64,000 bases of DNA from Oscillibacter sp. 1-3 (GTDB taxonomy: Bacteria > Bacillota > Clostridia > Oscillospirales > Oscillospiraceae): NCBI RefSeq assembly GCF_000403435.2, contig NZ_KE159707.1, positions 607,607 to 671,606 of the forward strand, in the 5' to 3' direction. Positions within the stretch are counted from its first letter, which is position 1, and the number at the start of each line of letters is the position of its first letter. A program made the position numbers and the translations under genes. Of this stretch, positions 8,091-16,378 are shown piece after piece. The notes beneath the pieces are model-generated. The model worked only from the letters and a program-made list of their open reading frames with translations, did not search any database and was not told where the DNA came from.

Positions 8091-8308
8091 AAAACGGAAA
8101 TCCCTGCCCCAAATGCGGCTCCCGGAAGATGATCCGGATACCGGACGATCCCCGCCGCCACGCCAGCGGGAACAACATCTACACCACCCGGGCCACACTC
8201 CTCGGCAAGATCCCCGTGATCCGGTATGTCTGCTGTGACTGCGGCTACACAGAAAACTGGGTAGAAACCAGCCGCGACCTCGATACCATCCAAAAAACCT
8301 TCTCCTGA
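8087..8308 (+). CDS. Zinc-ribbon protein (73 aa)
   Basis: Two cysteine pairs, CPKCG at 7-11 and CCDCG at 50-54, form a rubredoxin-knuckle zinc ribbon. The segment between (SGNNIYTTRATLLGKIPVIRY) is beta-rich. Such small proteins often act as adaptors or nucleic-acid-binding subunits. It is the last gene of the GntR/ABC operon and overlaps the 33-residue gene by 4 nt. Function unknown. Confidence 0.82.
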   Translation: MKNGNPCPKCGSRKMIRIPDDPRRHASGNNIYTTRATLLGKIPVIRYVCCDCGYTENWVETSRDLDTIQKTFS

Positions 8309-8545
8309 CCCATCCCCGCGCCCCCAAACACCCCCCTAAAGAAAGGTACCCGAAATCACTCCGAAGGGGGGAAGTGTCCGAAGCACCTCGAAGGAACGGG
8401 GGTGTCCGCGGGGGGGGGGGGAACCTTTCCGGGTTCCCCCTGCGGGATTTCAGTCAGCCCGCCCGCAGGCGGCCCATTTTGCCAGAGGCAAAATGGGCGA
8501 GCTCCAAAAAAGGGAGACACGCATAGCGTGTCTCCCTTTTTTGGA
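8309..8545. other. Intergenic region with homopolymer and palindromes
   Basis: No gene seen. It has a run of 12 G (8410-8421), a palindrome with arms GCCCATTTTGCC/GGCAAAATGGGC near 8471-8500, and the tRNA terminator at its right end. Confidence 0.6.
8505..8545 (-). terminator. Terminator of the tRNA-Gly transcript
   Basis: Stem AAAAAAGGGAGACACGC with its perfect complement closes into a long hairpin with T runs at both ends. It directly follows the tRNA 3' CCA on the minus strand and may also end the rightward ABC operon. Confidence 0.88.
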
Positions 8546-8615
8546 GCGGCTGATGGGAGTCGAACCCACCTATGCAGCTTGGGAAGCTGCCGTTCTACCG
8601 ATGAACTACAGCCGC
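8542..8615 (-). tRNA. tRNA-Gly(CCC) with encoded CCA
   Basis: On the minus strand the gene folds as a full cloverleaf. The acceptor pairs GCGGCTG with CAGCCGC, the D arm is GTTC/GAAC, and the anticodon stem GCAGC/GCTGC encloses the loop TTCCCAA (anticodon CCC). The T arm is GTGGG-TTCGACT-CCCAT, and the 3' end is TCCA, so discriminator U and CCA are encoded. Confidence 0.95.
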
Positions 8616-8628
8616 GTCAACGGGATTT

Positions 8629-8657
8629 ATTATAACAGCTCTTTGTGGAAAAAGCAA
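8629..8657 (-). promoter_or_regulatory. Promoter of tRNA-Gly
   Basis: Minus-strand -35 TTGCTT (8652-8657) and consensus -10 TATAAT (8629-8634) with 17-bp spacing, ending 13 bp before the tRNA. Confidence 0.85.
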
Positions 8658-8689
8658 GATGAAAATTGACGGCTTTTCCATTTTATGCT

Positions 8690-8725
8690 CCGGCAGAGCC
8701 GCAAAGCGGCCCCGCCGGAACCAAA
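8690..8725 (-). terminator. Possible terminator after the hydrogenase gene
   Basis: A long GC-rich hairpin (CTCCGGCAGAGCCGC paired, AAAG loop) lies just beyond the hydrogenase stop on the minus strand. The following T tract is weak, so termination is uncertain. Confidence 0.45.
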
Positions 8726-8745
8726 ACCCTCTCTTGCCGGGGCAA

Positions 8746-10263
8746 TTACTCCTCCACTTCCTCCAGCCGGTCCAGGTAGGGACTCGCGGTGCAGCTCCGC
8801 TCCGGGGCGGCCTCCTTGAACTGGGAGACGCTCAGGGTGCTCTCCTTGACGGGGCGGATGGTGCCCGCGCCGGCAACGCACCCGCCGGGACAGCCCATGC
8901 CCTCCAGCAGATAGCCGTCCCGCTTGCCGGCCTTGGCCATGGCCAGCATCTTGCGGCAGTTTTTCAGGCCGTCGCCGTACTCGATCTTGATCTCCCGGTC
9001 CGGGTCGATGTGCTTGACGGCCTCCACCACGGCGGCGGCCACGCCGCCGCCCACGGCAAAGCCCCGGCCCATGCCAGTGCCCTCGTCCATATCGTCCTCG
9101 GGGTTGGCCTTGAGGGCGGCGAAGTCGATGCTTGCCGCATCGAAAATGCCCTGGAGCTCCTCAAAGGTCAGCACAAAGTCCACGTCGGAGCGAACGGTGC
9201 GCCGGTTGGCCTCCAGCTTCTTGGCCGAGCAGGGCCCGATGAAGGCGATCTTCACGTCCGGATGGTCCTTTTTCACCATGCGGGCGGTGATGACCATGGG
9301 CGTCAGGGCCATGGAGATATAGTCCGCGAACTCCGGATACAGCTTCTTGGCCATCACGCTCCAGGCCGGGCAGCAGCTGGTGCCCATCCAGGGCTGCTTT
9401 GCCGGCACCTCCTCCAGGAAGTCCCGGGCCTCCTGCACGGTGCACAGGTCCGCACCGATGGCCACCTCCACCACGTCGTAGAAGCCCAGCACCTTCATGG
9501 CGGCGTTGACCTTGGCGGGGGTGGCATCCTTGCCGAACTGGCCCACAAAGGCCGGGGCCACGCAGGCGATGACCTTCTCGCCCCGGCGCAGGGCCTGGCC
9601 CAGCTGGTAGATCTGGCTCTTGTCGGCGATGGCGCCGAAGGGGCAGTTTACCAGGCACATGCCGCAGGAGACGCACTTGTCATAGTTGATCTTCGCCCGG
9701 CCCAGCTCGTCGGACTCGATGGCGTCCATGCCGCAGGCGGCGGCGCAGGGGCGGTCGATGCGGCTGATGGCCCGGTAGGGGCACTGGTTGTAGCACTTGC
9801 CGCACTTGATGCACTTGTCCTGGTCGATGTGGCAGTGCTTGTCCTTGTCCAGATAGATGGCGTCCTTGGGGCACACGTTCATGCAAGGGTGGGAGATGCA
9901 GCCCTGGCAGCTGTCCGTGATGCGAATCTGCTTGGGCGGGCAGGCGTTGCAGGCGTAGGGGATGATGTTCACCAGGGGGTTCTGGTAGTGCTCCTGGAAC
10001 TTCTCGGCCCACTGGATGTCCTCGCTGATGGGCGTGGCATCTCCGGCGTAGCGCATGTTCAATCCCATGGCCAGGCGGACACGCTCCTCCACGATAGCCC
10101 GCTCCAGAAACACATCGTGGCGGTGGTGGGCCACGTCGCCCTGGATCATCTTGAAGGGAATCTGGTCGGCCTGCCGGGGATCGCTGCCCTCAAAGGCCAG
10201 CCGGGCGACCTCCTTGAATACGGTGCGGCGAATGTCGTCTACCGCGCTGTGAACTCCTCGCAT
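8746..10263 (-). CDS. Monomeric [FeFe] hydrogenase, ferredoxin-type (group B-like)
   Basis: 505 residues. Three [4Fe-4S] ferredoxin-type motifs lie at about 119-132 (CQGCISHPCMNVCP), 151-161 (CIKCGKCYNQCP) and 197-207 (CVSCGMCLVNCP). The C-terminal H-cluster domain shows L1 TSCCPAW (295-301), L2 GPCSAKK (343-349) and L3 EGMGCPGGC (454-462). All four H-cluster cysteines are therefore present. GPC in L2 instead of MPC is seen in group B enzymes. No maturases (HydE/F/G) or NADH-binding partner subunits are next to it, so the physiological partner (ferredoxin oxidation, H2 evolution or sensing) cannot be set. Cytosolic. Confidence 0.9.
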   Translation of the reverse strand: MRGVHSAVDDIRRTVFKEVARLAFEGSDPRQADQIPFKMIQGDVAHHRHDVFLERAIVEERVRLAMGLNMRYAGDATPISEDIQWAEKFQEHYQNPLVNIIPYACNACPPKQIRITDSCQGCISHPCMNVCPKDAIYLDKDKHCHIDQDKCIKCGKCYNQCPYRAISRIDRPCAAACGMDAIESDELGRAKINYDKCVSCGMCLVNCPFGAIADKSQIYQLGQALRRGEKVIACVAPAFVGQFGKDATPAKVNAAMKVLGFYDVVEVAIGADLCTVQEARDFLEEVPAKQPWMGTSCCPAWSVMAKKLYPEFADYISMALTPMVITARMVKKDHPDVKIAFIGPCSAKKLEANRRTVRSDVDFVLTFEELQGIFDAASIDFAALKANPEDDMDEGTGMGRGFAVGGGVAAAVVEAVKHIDPDREIKIEYGDGLKNCRKMLAMAKAGKRDGYLLEGMGCPGGCVAGAGTIRPVKESTLSVSQFKEAAPERSCTASPYLDRLEEVEE

Positions 10264-10665
10264 AGCTCATTCCTCCATGTTCCCCGGGCGGCGGCTCCGC
10301 CCCGATCTAGTGTACAGCGACATTATATAGAATCTTCCACCCTTTTGCAAGAGCGTCTTCCAGGAAACGCCGGAAAAGGCTGGCGTTTTGCCCATCTTTT
10401 CAGCCTGCCGGGACAACAAACACGGCGGCGCGCCCGCTGACCGGGTCCGCGCCGCCGTGTTTGGAGAGAAAAAAGAAATGAGAGGGAGTTGTCCTCCTTG
10501 GAGGATGGATTCATCTTACCCCGGAAATATGAAGAGAATCCTGAATTTTTTTGAACATTCTGTAAATATCTCCTCCGCAGGGCCGCCCCGCGTCCCGGCT
10601 TCATCCCCCGGTCATTGACGAAAGCGGTGAATGTGCTACAATAGCCGGAGAGCCGCCCGCCGCGC
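10264..10665. other. Intergenic region upstream of the hydrogenase gene
   Basis: No gene recognised. It contains a GC-rich hairpin at about 10420-10462 (arms AACACGGCGGCGCG/CGCGCCGCCGTGTT), plausibly the terminator of the leftward membrane-protein gene. A rightward promoter-like pair lies at 10615-10642. Confidence 0.55.
10615..10642 (+). promoter_or_regulatory. Promoter-like sequence facing the 3' end of the membrane-protein gene
   Basis: TTGACG (10615-10620) and TACAAT (10637-10642) with a 16-bp spacer. No rightward gene follows, so a transcript would be antisense to the leftward gene at 10666. It could be fortuitous. Confidence 0.35.
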
Positions 10666-11556
10666 TCAGAGGCCGCCGCTCTCCACGATCTCCGACACGG
10701 ACTGTCCCTCCGTCAGCCACAGCAGCAAAAAGCCCAGCAGAACCGCCGCGCCGCCGGCGTACAGCAGCAGGGCGGACAGACTCTCCCCGTCCGCCAGGGC
10801 CGCCAGGCACAGGACCACGGCCGCCCCGGCGTACAGGGCGAAGCGGCGGGGCTTTGCGGCGTGGTAGGCAAAGGAGGACAGGCGGTAAAAGGCCAGGGTC
10901 ATAAACGTCAGGGCCAGGATCTCCACATAGTAGGCCTGCAGGGCGGGATTTACGGAGTCCACCCGGTAGGCCAGCACCAGCCGGGACACCATGCACACCG
11001 GGGAGACCAGCAGCAGGACGGGGCTGGCGGTTCTGGGCCGGACGCCGGGCCGGCGGCGGCAGCAGGCGGCGGGGGGGAAGAGGCTCACGGCGGCAATCAG
11101 CGCCAGCGCCCCCGCCAGTATCCGGGCCTTAGGGGTAAATGTAAGCCCGGAGGACGCGCCCCAGGTGGACCAGATCACAGAGGGGCCGTCCGGACCGCCC
11201 ACAGCCTCCAGCGAGTTCATCAGCGCCGCGCCGGCGGCAATGTCCAGCGCACCGGAGACGGCCATGAGGAAAATGCCCACGACGGGCAGGGCCACAAGAG
11301 CGGCGTTCACGGTGCGGAAATCCTCCGGAAAGAAGGGGCCGTCCTCGGTCTCCGCGGGCAGCAGCCGGGCCAGGAGGTACAGCGCCGCGGCCAGAACCGC
11401 CAGAAGCGCCGTCAGGGCCGTTCCCGGGGCGTTTCCGGGGACGGGCAGACCGGTGGCGGCCTCAAAGCCGGTCTTGTTTTGCAGCAGCCGCAGCACCAGG
11501 GCGGCGGCGCCCCCCGCCGCGGAGGCCAGGGGGAGCAGGAGTTGTTTTTTCATCAC
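10666..11556 (-). CDS. Polytopic membrane protein of unknown function
   Basis: 296 residues with about eight hydrophobic segments, for example LLPLASAAGGAAALVLRLL, ALTALLAVLAAALYLLARLL and LYAGGAAVLLGFLLLWL. There are two arginine/cysteine-rich loops (CCRRRPGVRPR). No transporter or enzyme motif is recognised. An AAAGGATT ribosome site precedes the double ATG start. It is a single gene transcribed away from spoIID. Confidence 0.75.
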   Translation of the reverse strand: MMKKQLLLPLASAAGGAAALVLRLLQNKTGFEAATGLPVPGNAPGTALTALLAVLAAALYLLARLLPAETEDGPFFPEDFRTVNAALVALPVVGIFLMAVSGALDIAAGAALMNSLEAVGGPDGPSVIWSTWGASSGLTFTPKARILAGALALIAAVSLFPPAACCRRRPGVRPRTASPVLLLVSPVCMVSRLVLAYRVDSVNPALQAYYVEILALTFMTLAFYRLSSFAYHAAKPRRFALYAGAAVVLCLAALADGESLSALLLYAGGAAVLLGFLLLWLTEGQSVSEIVESGGL

Positions 11557-11731
11557 ACAGAATCCTTTCGGATAAAAAAGTCACCTGGAAGTATATCACG
11601 GTTGCGGCTATTTGTCCATGCCGGGGCGCGAATCATTTTTTATGCGGAATCCTTGACTATAATCTGCTCTCTCTCGCATAGAGTATCAAGAGGACAGGCC
11701 CCAGGGCCCCAAGCAAAGGAGGAACCCCAAA

Positions 11732-12775
11732 ATGAGAAGGAACAATCATGTCCGGCAGAGCGTGGCCGTGTCGGCGGCGCTGCTGGCGGCGCTGTTTTTA
11801 CTGCCGCTGCTGGTGGTCGTGCCCTTCCGCACGGCCCTTTTCGGACGGGAAACCCCGGTGGACGAGACAGAAGGTCAGCCCTTTGTCAGCGGCCGTCTGG
11901 ACGGGGAGACCGCCCTGCGGGTGCTGGACGGGGACACGGTGCTGGAGATGGATCTGGGGGAGTATCTTCTGGGCGTGGTGCGGGCGGAGATGCCCGCCTC
12001 CTTCCATCTGGAGGCTCTGAAGGCCCAGGCTGCGGCGGCCCGGACGTACACGCTGTACAAGCTCCAAACCGGCGGAAACCACGGCGATGCCGCCGACATC
12101 TGCACGGACTCCGCCTGCTGTCAGGCCTACATCGGCGAGGAGCGGGCCAGGGCCAACTGGGGGGAGGCCGCCGACGCCTACGAGGGAAAGATCGAGGAGG
12201 CGGTGACGGCCACAGACGGTCAGGTGATTCTCTACGGCGGCGTGCCGATTCTGGCGGTGTTCCACTCCTCCTCGGCGGGCCTGACCCGGGCGTCCGGAGA
12301 CGTGTGGTTCAACGACCTGCCCTATCTCCAGGCGGTCTCCTCCCCGGAGGCGGCGGAGAGCGTCCCCAACTACTACAGCCGCGTAGAGTTCTCCAGGGAG
12401 GAGCTGCGGCAAAAGCTCCTGGCCGCCTTCCCGGAGGCGGACCTCAGCCGCGGCATGGCGGACTGGCTGACGGACGCCCAGGCGGACAGCGCCGGCAGCG
12501 TCTCCACCGTCTGCGTGGGAGGCGTCACGGCGAAGGGCAGCGCCCTGCGCGCGGCCCTGGGCCTGCGCTCCGCCTGCTTCACCTGGGAGGTTCAGGAGGG
12601 AGGAGTGGTGTTTTTTGTCACCGGCTACGGCCACGGCGTGGGCATGAGCCAGTACGGCGCCAACGCCATGGCGGAGGCGGGGGCGGGGTACGAGGAGATC
12701 CTGACCCACTACTACACCGGCGTCACCGTGGAGCCTTACCGGGCGGCGGACTTTACAAATCCGGGGAATCCGTGA
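11732..12775 (+). CDS. spoIID: Stage II sporulation protein D
   Basis: 347 residues with an N-terminal signal anchor (about 10-32, SVAVSAALLAALFLLPLLVV) and the SpoIID domain. Visible motifs are LGEYLLGVVRAEMPASFHLEALKAQAAAARTY (split across about 73-104), the conserved HSSSAG, and GYGHGVGMSQYGANAMA near the C-terminus. SpoIID is a lytic transglycosylase that works with SpoIIP and SpoIIM in forespore engulfment, so the organism very likely sporulates. Two cysteines (CTDSACCQAY) lie in the family's typical place. Ribosome site AAGGAGG. Confidence 0.93.
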   Translation: MRRNNHVRQSVAVSAALLAALFLLPLLVVVPFRTALFGRETPVDETEGQPFVSGRLDGETALRVLDGDTVLEMDLGEYLLGVVRAEMPASFHLEALKAQAAAARTYTLYKLQTGGNHGDAADICTDSACCQAYIGEERARANWGEAADAYEGKIEEAVTATDGQVILYGGVPILAVFHSSSAGLTRASGDVWFNDLPYLQAVSSPEAAESVPNYYSRVEFSREELRQKLLAAFPEADLSRGMADWLTDAQADSAGSVSTVCVGGVTAKGSALRAALGLRSACFTWEVQEGGVVFFVTGYGHGVGMSQYGANAMAEAGAGYEEILTHYYTGVTVEPYRAADFTNPGNP

Positions 12776-12869
12776 TATAATGCCCGCAGAGCGGATATTC
12801 TGCCCCGCATCTTTGTGTCTGGCGGGCAGACAGCCGTGTTTCATCCGGGACCTGAGGGGAGGCGGGGGC

Positions 12870-14033
12870 ATGAAGAAGAGAGCGGCGGCGCTGGCGCTTT
12901 GTCTGGCGCTTTGTCTGGCCCTGGCCCCCGCGGCCGCGGAGGCTGCGGAGGCCGCGGGCAGTATCTACATCACCGCGGCGGGAAACGACATTCTCCCCCT
13001 GGACGACGCCACCATGCCCTTCTGGTCCGACGGATACCTGTACGTGGCCAGCTCCATCTTCACCGGGCAGGTGAACAAATCCCTGGGCGTGGCCTATCTC
13101 CCCAGCAGCGTCTCCAATCCCAATCTGTGCATTCTCTACGCGGGCACCCGCTCGCTGATGTTTGACATCAACGGCAATTTCGTCCGGGACACCGACGGCA
13201 ACGTCTCCTTCCGGGGCGCCATCCGTCAGGGCGGGGAGGTCTTTGTCCCCGCGTCGGTGGTGGCGGAGTTTTTTCATCTGGAGTACTCCGTCACGCCGCT
13301 GACCGTCAGCACTGCCGGAGGGGCCAGCTACGGTGCGCTGGTCTGGCTCCGCCAGCCCAACTTCGGCCTGTCGGAGAAGCACTTTATCAACGCCGCCTTC
13401 AGCCAGATCTCCATGCGGTATGAGCAGTACCTGCGGGAGCGTCAGCCGGAGGAAGTTGGCGTGGAAAATCCCCCCGGCGGCGTCCAGCTGCCCAGCGGGG
13501 ACGGAAAGAGCGTGTACCTCTGCCTGGCGGCAGGGGAGGGCGCGGCGGCCCAGCTGGACGCGCTGGACGCCTGCGGCGCCCAGGCGGCCTTCTTCTGCAC
13601 CCCCGAATTTCTGGAGAGCCAGGGGGACCTCCTCCGGCGCATGATTGCCACGGGCCATGCTGTGGGCCTGCTGGCGGACGCCGCGGACCCGGAGCGGACA
13701 GTGGCGGAACAGCTGGAGGCCGGCAACGCCCTCCTGGCCCGGGCCACCATGGGAAAGACCCGTCTGGCCAAAATTCAAAACGGGGACGAGCGGCACCGCC
13801 GGGAGGCCCGGGAGGCGGGCTTTTCCTGCCTGGAGGCGGAGCTGGACCGGTCCGACAGCGGCCTGCGGGACAGCGCCCAGGCCGAACATCTCCTCCGCCA
13901 GGTCTCCGCCCAGCGGGGGGGCGTGCGCATCTGGCTGGGAAACGCCGCCGGCGCCGCGGGGCTGCGGGCCTTTCTCTCCGCTGCCGGCGAGGCGGAGGAC
14001 CGCTGTCTTGCCCTGACGGAGACCCTCCCCTGA
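12870..14033 (+). CDS. Secreted protein with degenerate polysaccharide-deacetylase-like C-terminus
   Basis: The ATG at 12870 with a GAGGGGAGG site is preferred over an upstream in-frame start because a clean signal peptide follows (MKKRAAALALCLALCLALAP, cut near AEA). The 387-residue product has an N-terminal all-beta region resembling copper-amine-oxidase N-like/stalk domains. The C-terminus AQAAFFCTPEFLESQGDLLRRM..GHAVGL recalls the NodB fold, but the Asp-His-His metal triad is not evident. It is probably an inactive cell-wall-binding relative. It lies 94 nt after spoIID with a TATAAT in between, so it may have its own promoter. Confidence 0.75.
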   Translation: MKKRAAALALCLALCLALAPAAAEAAEAAGSIYITAAGNDILPLDDATMPFWSDGYLYVASSIFTGQVNKSLGVAYLPSSVSNPNLCILYAGTRSLMFDINGNFVRDTDGNVSFRGAIRQGGEVFVPASVVAEFFHLEYSVTPLTVSTAGGASYGALVWLRQPNFGLSEKHFINAAFSQISMRYEQYLRERQPEEVGVENPPGGVQLPSGDGKSVYLCLAAGEGAAAQLDALDACGAQAAFFCTPEFLESQGDLLRRMIATGHAVGLLADAADPERTVAEQLEAGNALLARATMGKTRLAKIQNGDERHRREAREAGFSCLEAELDRSDSGLRDSAQAEHLLRQVSAQRGGVRIWLGNAAGAAGLRAFLSAAGEAEDRCLALTETLP

Positions 14034-14038
14034 CTCTA

Positions 14039-14149
14039 AAGTCTGTTTGAAACCCGTCAAAACGCCGTCTTAAGCCGTCTTCTTCCGTCAGCACTGCGTT
14101 GATTTGAAATCCGCCTCAATCCGCCATTCCGCCAGTTTTCAAACCGGCT
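14039..14149. repeat. Family A palindromic element (long form, diverged)
   Basis: It starts GTCTGTTTGAAACCCGTCAAAACGCC and ends GCCAGTTTTCAAACCGG, with an internal CACTGCGTTGATTT shared with the copies at 50266 and 55903. It fills the gap before the response regulator gene. Confidence 0.55.
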
Positions 14150-14234
14150 CCAGCTTTTTAACAGAAAATTCAACATCCCGGGACAGAAACCGGTATAATA
14201 AAAATCAGATCTTGCTAAAATTGGAGGGAGCGCC

Positions 14235-14939
14235 ATGGGACGCAATATCCTGGTAGTGGAGGACGACCGCAACATCTCCGACCTGATCCACATGTACCTG
14301 GTGAAGGAGGGCTTTGACGTGCGCATTGCCGGAGACGGCGGGCGGGCCGTGGAGGAATTTCAGCGGGAGGTCCCGGACCTGATCCTGCTGGACATCATGC
14401 TGCCGGTGATGGACGGCTGGGCCGTCACCGCCAAGGTCCGGGAGACCAGCAAGGTGCCCATCATCATGCTCACCGCCAAGAGCGAGGTCTTCGACCGCAT
14501 TCAGGGCCTGGAGATGGGCGCGGACGACTACATCGTCAAGCCCTTCGAGATGAAGGAGCTCATCGCCCGGATCAACGCCGTGCTGCGGCGGACGGAGATC
14601 CCCAACGACACCAGCAAGCGCCTGACCTTTGACAGGCTGGTGGTGGATCTGGACTCCTACGAGCTGATTGTGGACGGGAAGAAGATCGACACGCCCCCCA
14701 AGGAACTGGAGCTTCTCTACCACCTGGCCTCTACTCCCAACCGGGTCTACACCCGCAACCAGCTGCTGGACGAGGTGTGGGGCTTTGACTACTTCGGCGA
14801 CAGCCGCACCGTAGACGTCCACATCAAGCGCCTGCGGGAGAAGGTGGAGAACGTCTCCGACCAGTGGGCGCTGAAAACGGTGTGGGGCGTGGGCTATAAA
14901 TTCGAGGTCACCGGCGGCAGGCAGCCGGAAAAGCCGTGA
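14235..14939 (+). CDS. OmpR/PhoB-family response regulator
   Basis: 234 residues. The receiver domain has acidic residues D10/D11 (VVEDDR), phospho-acceptor D53 (LILLDIMLP) and switch K102 (YIVKPFE). The C-terminal winged helix contains TPPKELELLYHLA and DSRTVDVHIKRLREKVE. It forms a two-component system with the next gene, which overlaps its stop. The adjacent HtrA-like protease suggests an envelope-stress role (inference). A TATAAT lies about 35 bp upstream. Confidence 0.95.
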   Translation: MGRNILVVEDDRNISDLIHMYLVKEGFDVRIAGDGGRAVEEFQREVPDLILLDIMLPVMDGWAVTAKVRETSKVPIIMLTAKSEVFDRIQGLEMGADDYIVKPFEMKELIARINAVLRRTEIPNDTSKRLTFDRLVVDLDSYELIVDGKKIDTPPKELELLYHLASTPNRVYTRNQLLDEVWGFDYFGDSRTVDVHIKRLREKVENVSDQWALKTVWGVGYKFEVTGGRQPEKP

Positions 14940-16372
14940 AGGGCTTCCGGAGGCGCTTTCAGGGCCTTTACTGGCGGCAGCTGCTGGCCATGGTCAGCAT
15001 GGTGCTGCTGACGCTGTTCCTGCTGGGCGCGTCCTTTTTCTCTCTGAGCTACAACTACGCCAGAAGCCAGGAGCGGGACGAGCTGCGGGACCGGGTGCAG
15101 ATGGTGGCCCGCCTGGCGGTAGGATACCTGGAAAACGATCCCGCCTACGACCGGGAGGACTTCCGCCAGCTGGCAATGGTGGCCGCCAACGTCTCCGACG
15201 TGGAGTTTTTGATCTGCGACACCGGGGGCCACGTGCTCCTCTCCACCGACAAGACCCTGGAGGGCCGGGTGGTCACCATGCCGGAGGAGATGGTTCAGAA
15301 GGTGCTGGAGGATGGCGTCTGCGCCCGGCGGGACGACCTGGGCGGGCTGTACGCCGGCAAGCGGTTCATCCTGGGCGTGCCCGCCCTGTCCAGCGACGGG
15401 CAGTCCCCGTCGGGCATGGCCTTCGCCGTGTCCACCAACGCCTCGCTGAACGCCATGTGGCAGGGCTTCATCGGACTCTTCTTCATGACCGCCTTCGTGG
15501 TTCTGATGGTGACCTTCATGGCCTCCTCCGTCACCGCTATGCGGCAGATCCAGCCCATCCGGGAGATGGTCCAGGCCACGCGGCAGTATGCCGCCGGGGA
15601 TTTCGACATCCGGGTGAACGACTACGGCCAGGTGGACGAGATCGGCGAGCTGGCCGCCTCCTTCAACAACATGGCCGAGTCCCTCCAGCAGACGGAACGC
15701 CAGCGGCAGGAGTTTATCGCCAACATCTCCCACGAGCTGAAAACCCCCATGACCACCATCGCCGGCTATACCGACGGCATTCTGGACGGAACCATCCCGC
15801 CGGAGAGCGAGCGGCAGTACCTCCAGATCATCTCCGACGAGAGCCGCCGCCTCAGCCGCATGGTGCGGCGGATGCTGGACGTGAGCCAGCTGCAGGTGAT
15901 GGACCCCCTGCGCGGCGGGGGGCACTTCGACATATGCGAGAGCATGCGCCGGGTGCTGGTCTCCATGGAGCGAAAGATCACGGACCGGCAGCTGGACGTG
16001 GAGGCGGACATCCCCGAGGAGCCCATCCTGGTCCTGGGGGACAACGACATGATTACCCAGGTCATCTACAACCTGCTGGAAAACGCCGCCAAATTCGCCA
16101 CCGCCGGGTCCACGCTGTACCTGGGGGTGACCTTGCTGGACGGCAAGGCCCGGGTGACGGTGCGAAACGAGGGCAGCACCATCCCCGCGGAGGAGCTGCC
16201 GCTGCTGTTCGAGCGGTTCCACAAGAGCGACAAGTCCCGCAGCCTGGACAAGGACGGCGTGGGCCTGGGGCTCTATATCGTCAAGACCATTTTGGAACAG
16301 CACAAGGAAAAAATCAATGTGACCAGCGAGGACGGCGTCACCGCCTTCTCCTTCTCCCTGGCCGCGGAATGA
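14936..16372 (+). CDS. Membrane sensor histidine kinase
   Basis: 478 residues from a GTG that overlaps the regulator stop. TM1 is at about 16-36, an extracytoplasmic sensor of about 140 residues follows, TM2 is at about 175-199, and a HAMP domain follows (IQPIREMVQATRQYAAGDF). HisKA has ISHELKTPMTTI with H266. HATPase_c has N box VIYNLLENAAKF, G1 DKDGVGLGLYIV and later glycines. Autophosphorylation and transfer to the partner regulator are expected. The spacing of 6 nt to the protease gene argues for one operon. Confidence 0.95.
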   Translation: MKGFRRRFQGLYWRQLLAMVSMVLLTLFLLGASFFSLSYNYARSQERDELRDRVQMVARLAVGYLENDPAYDREDFRQLAMVAANVSDVEFLICDTGGHVLLSTDKTLEGRVVTMPEEMVQKVLEDGVCARRDDLGGLYAGKRFILGVPALSSDGQSPSGMAFAVSTNASLNAMWQGFIGLFFMTAFVVLMVTFMASSVTAMRQIQPIREMVQATRQYAAGDFDIRVNDYGQVDEIGELAASFNNMAESLQQTERQRQEFIANISHELKTPMTTIAGYTDGILDGTIPPESERQYLQIISDESRRLSRMVRRMLDVSQLQVMDPLRGGGHFDICESMRRVLVSMERKITDRQLDVEADIPEEPILVLGDNDMITQVIYNLLENAAKFATAGSTLYLGVTLLDGKARVTVRNEGSTIPAEELPLLFERFHKSDKSRSLDKDGVGLGLYIVKTILEQHKEKINVTSEDGVTAFSFSLAAE

Positions 16373-16378
16373 GGTCCC

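Noticed and set aside
8410..8421. 12-G run as a phase-variable promoter
   Set aside because: It lies after the zinc-ribbon gene and before a terminator, with no promoter or start codon around it to regulate.
8659..10440. 593-codon open frame on the plus strand
   Set aside because: It lies opposite the hydrogenase gene, whose H-cluster and ferredoxin motifs are unmistakable; long antisense frames are expected at this GC content.
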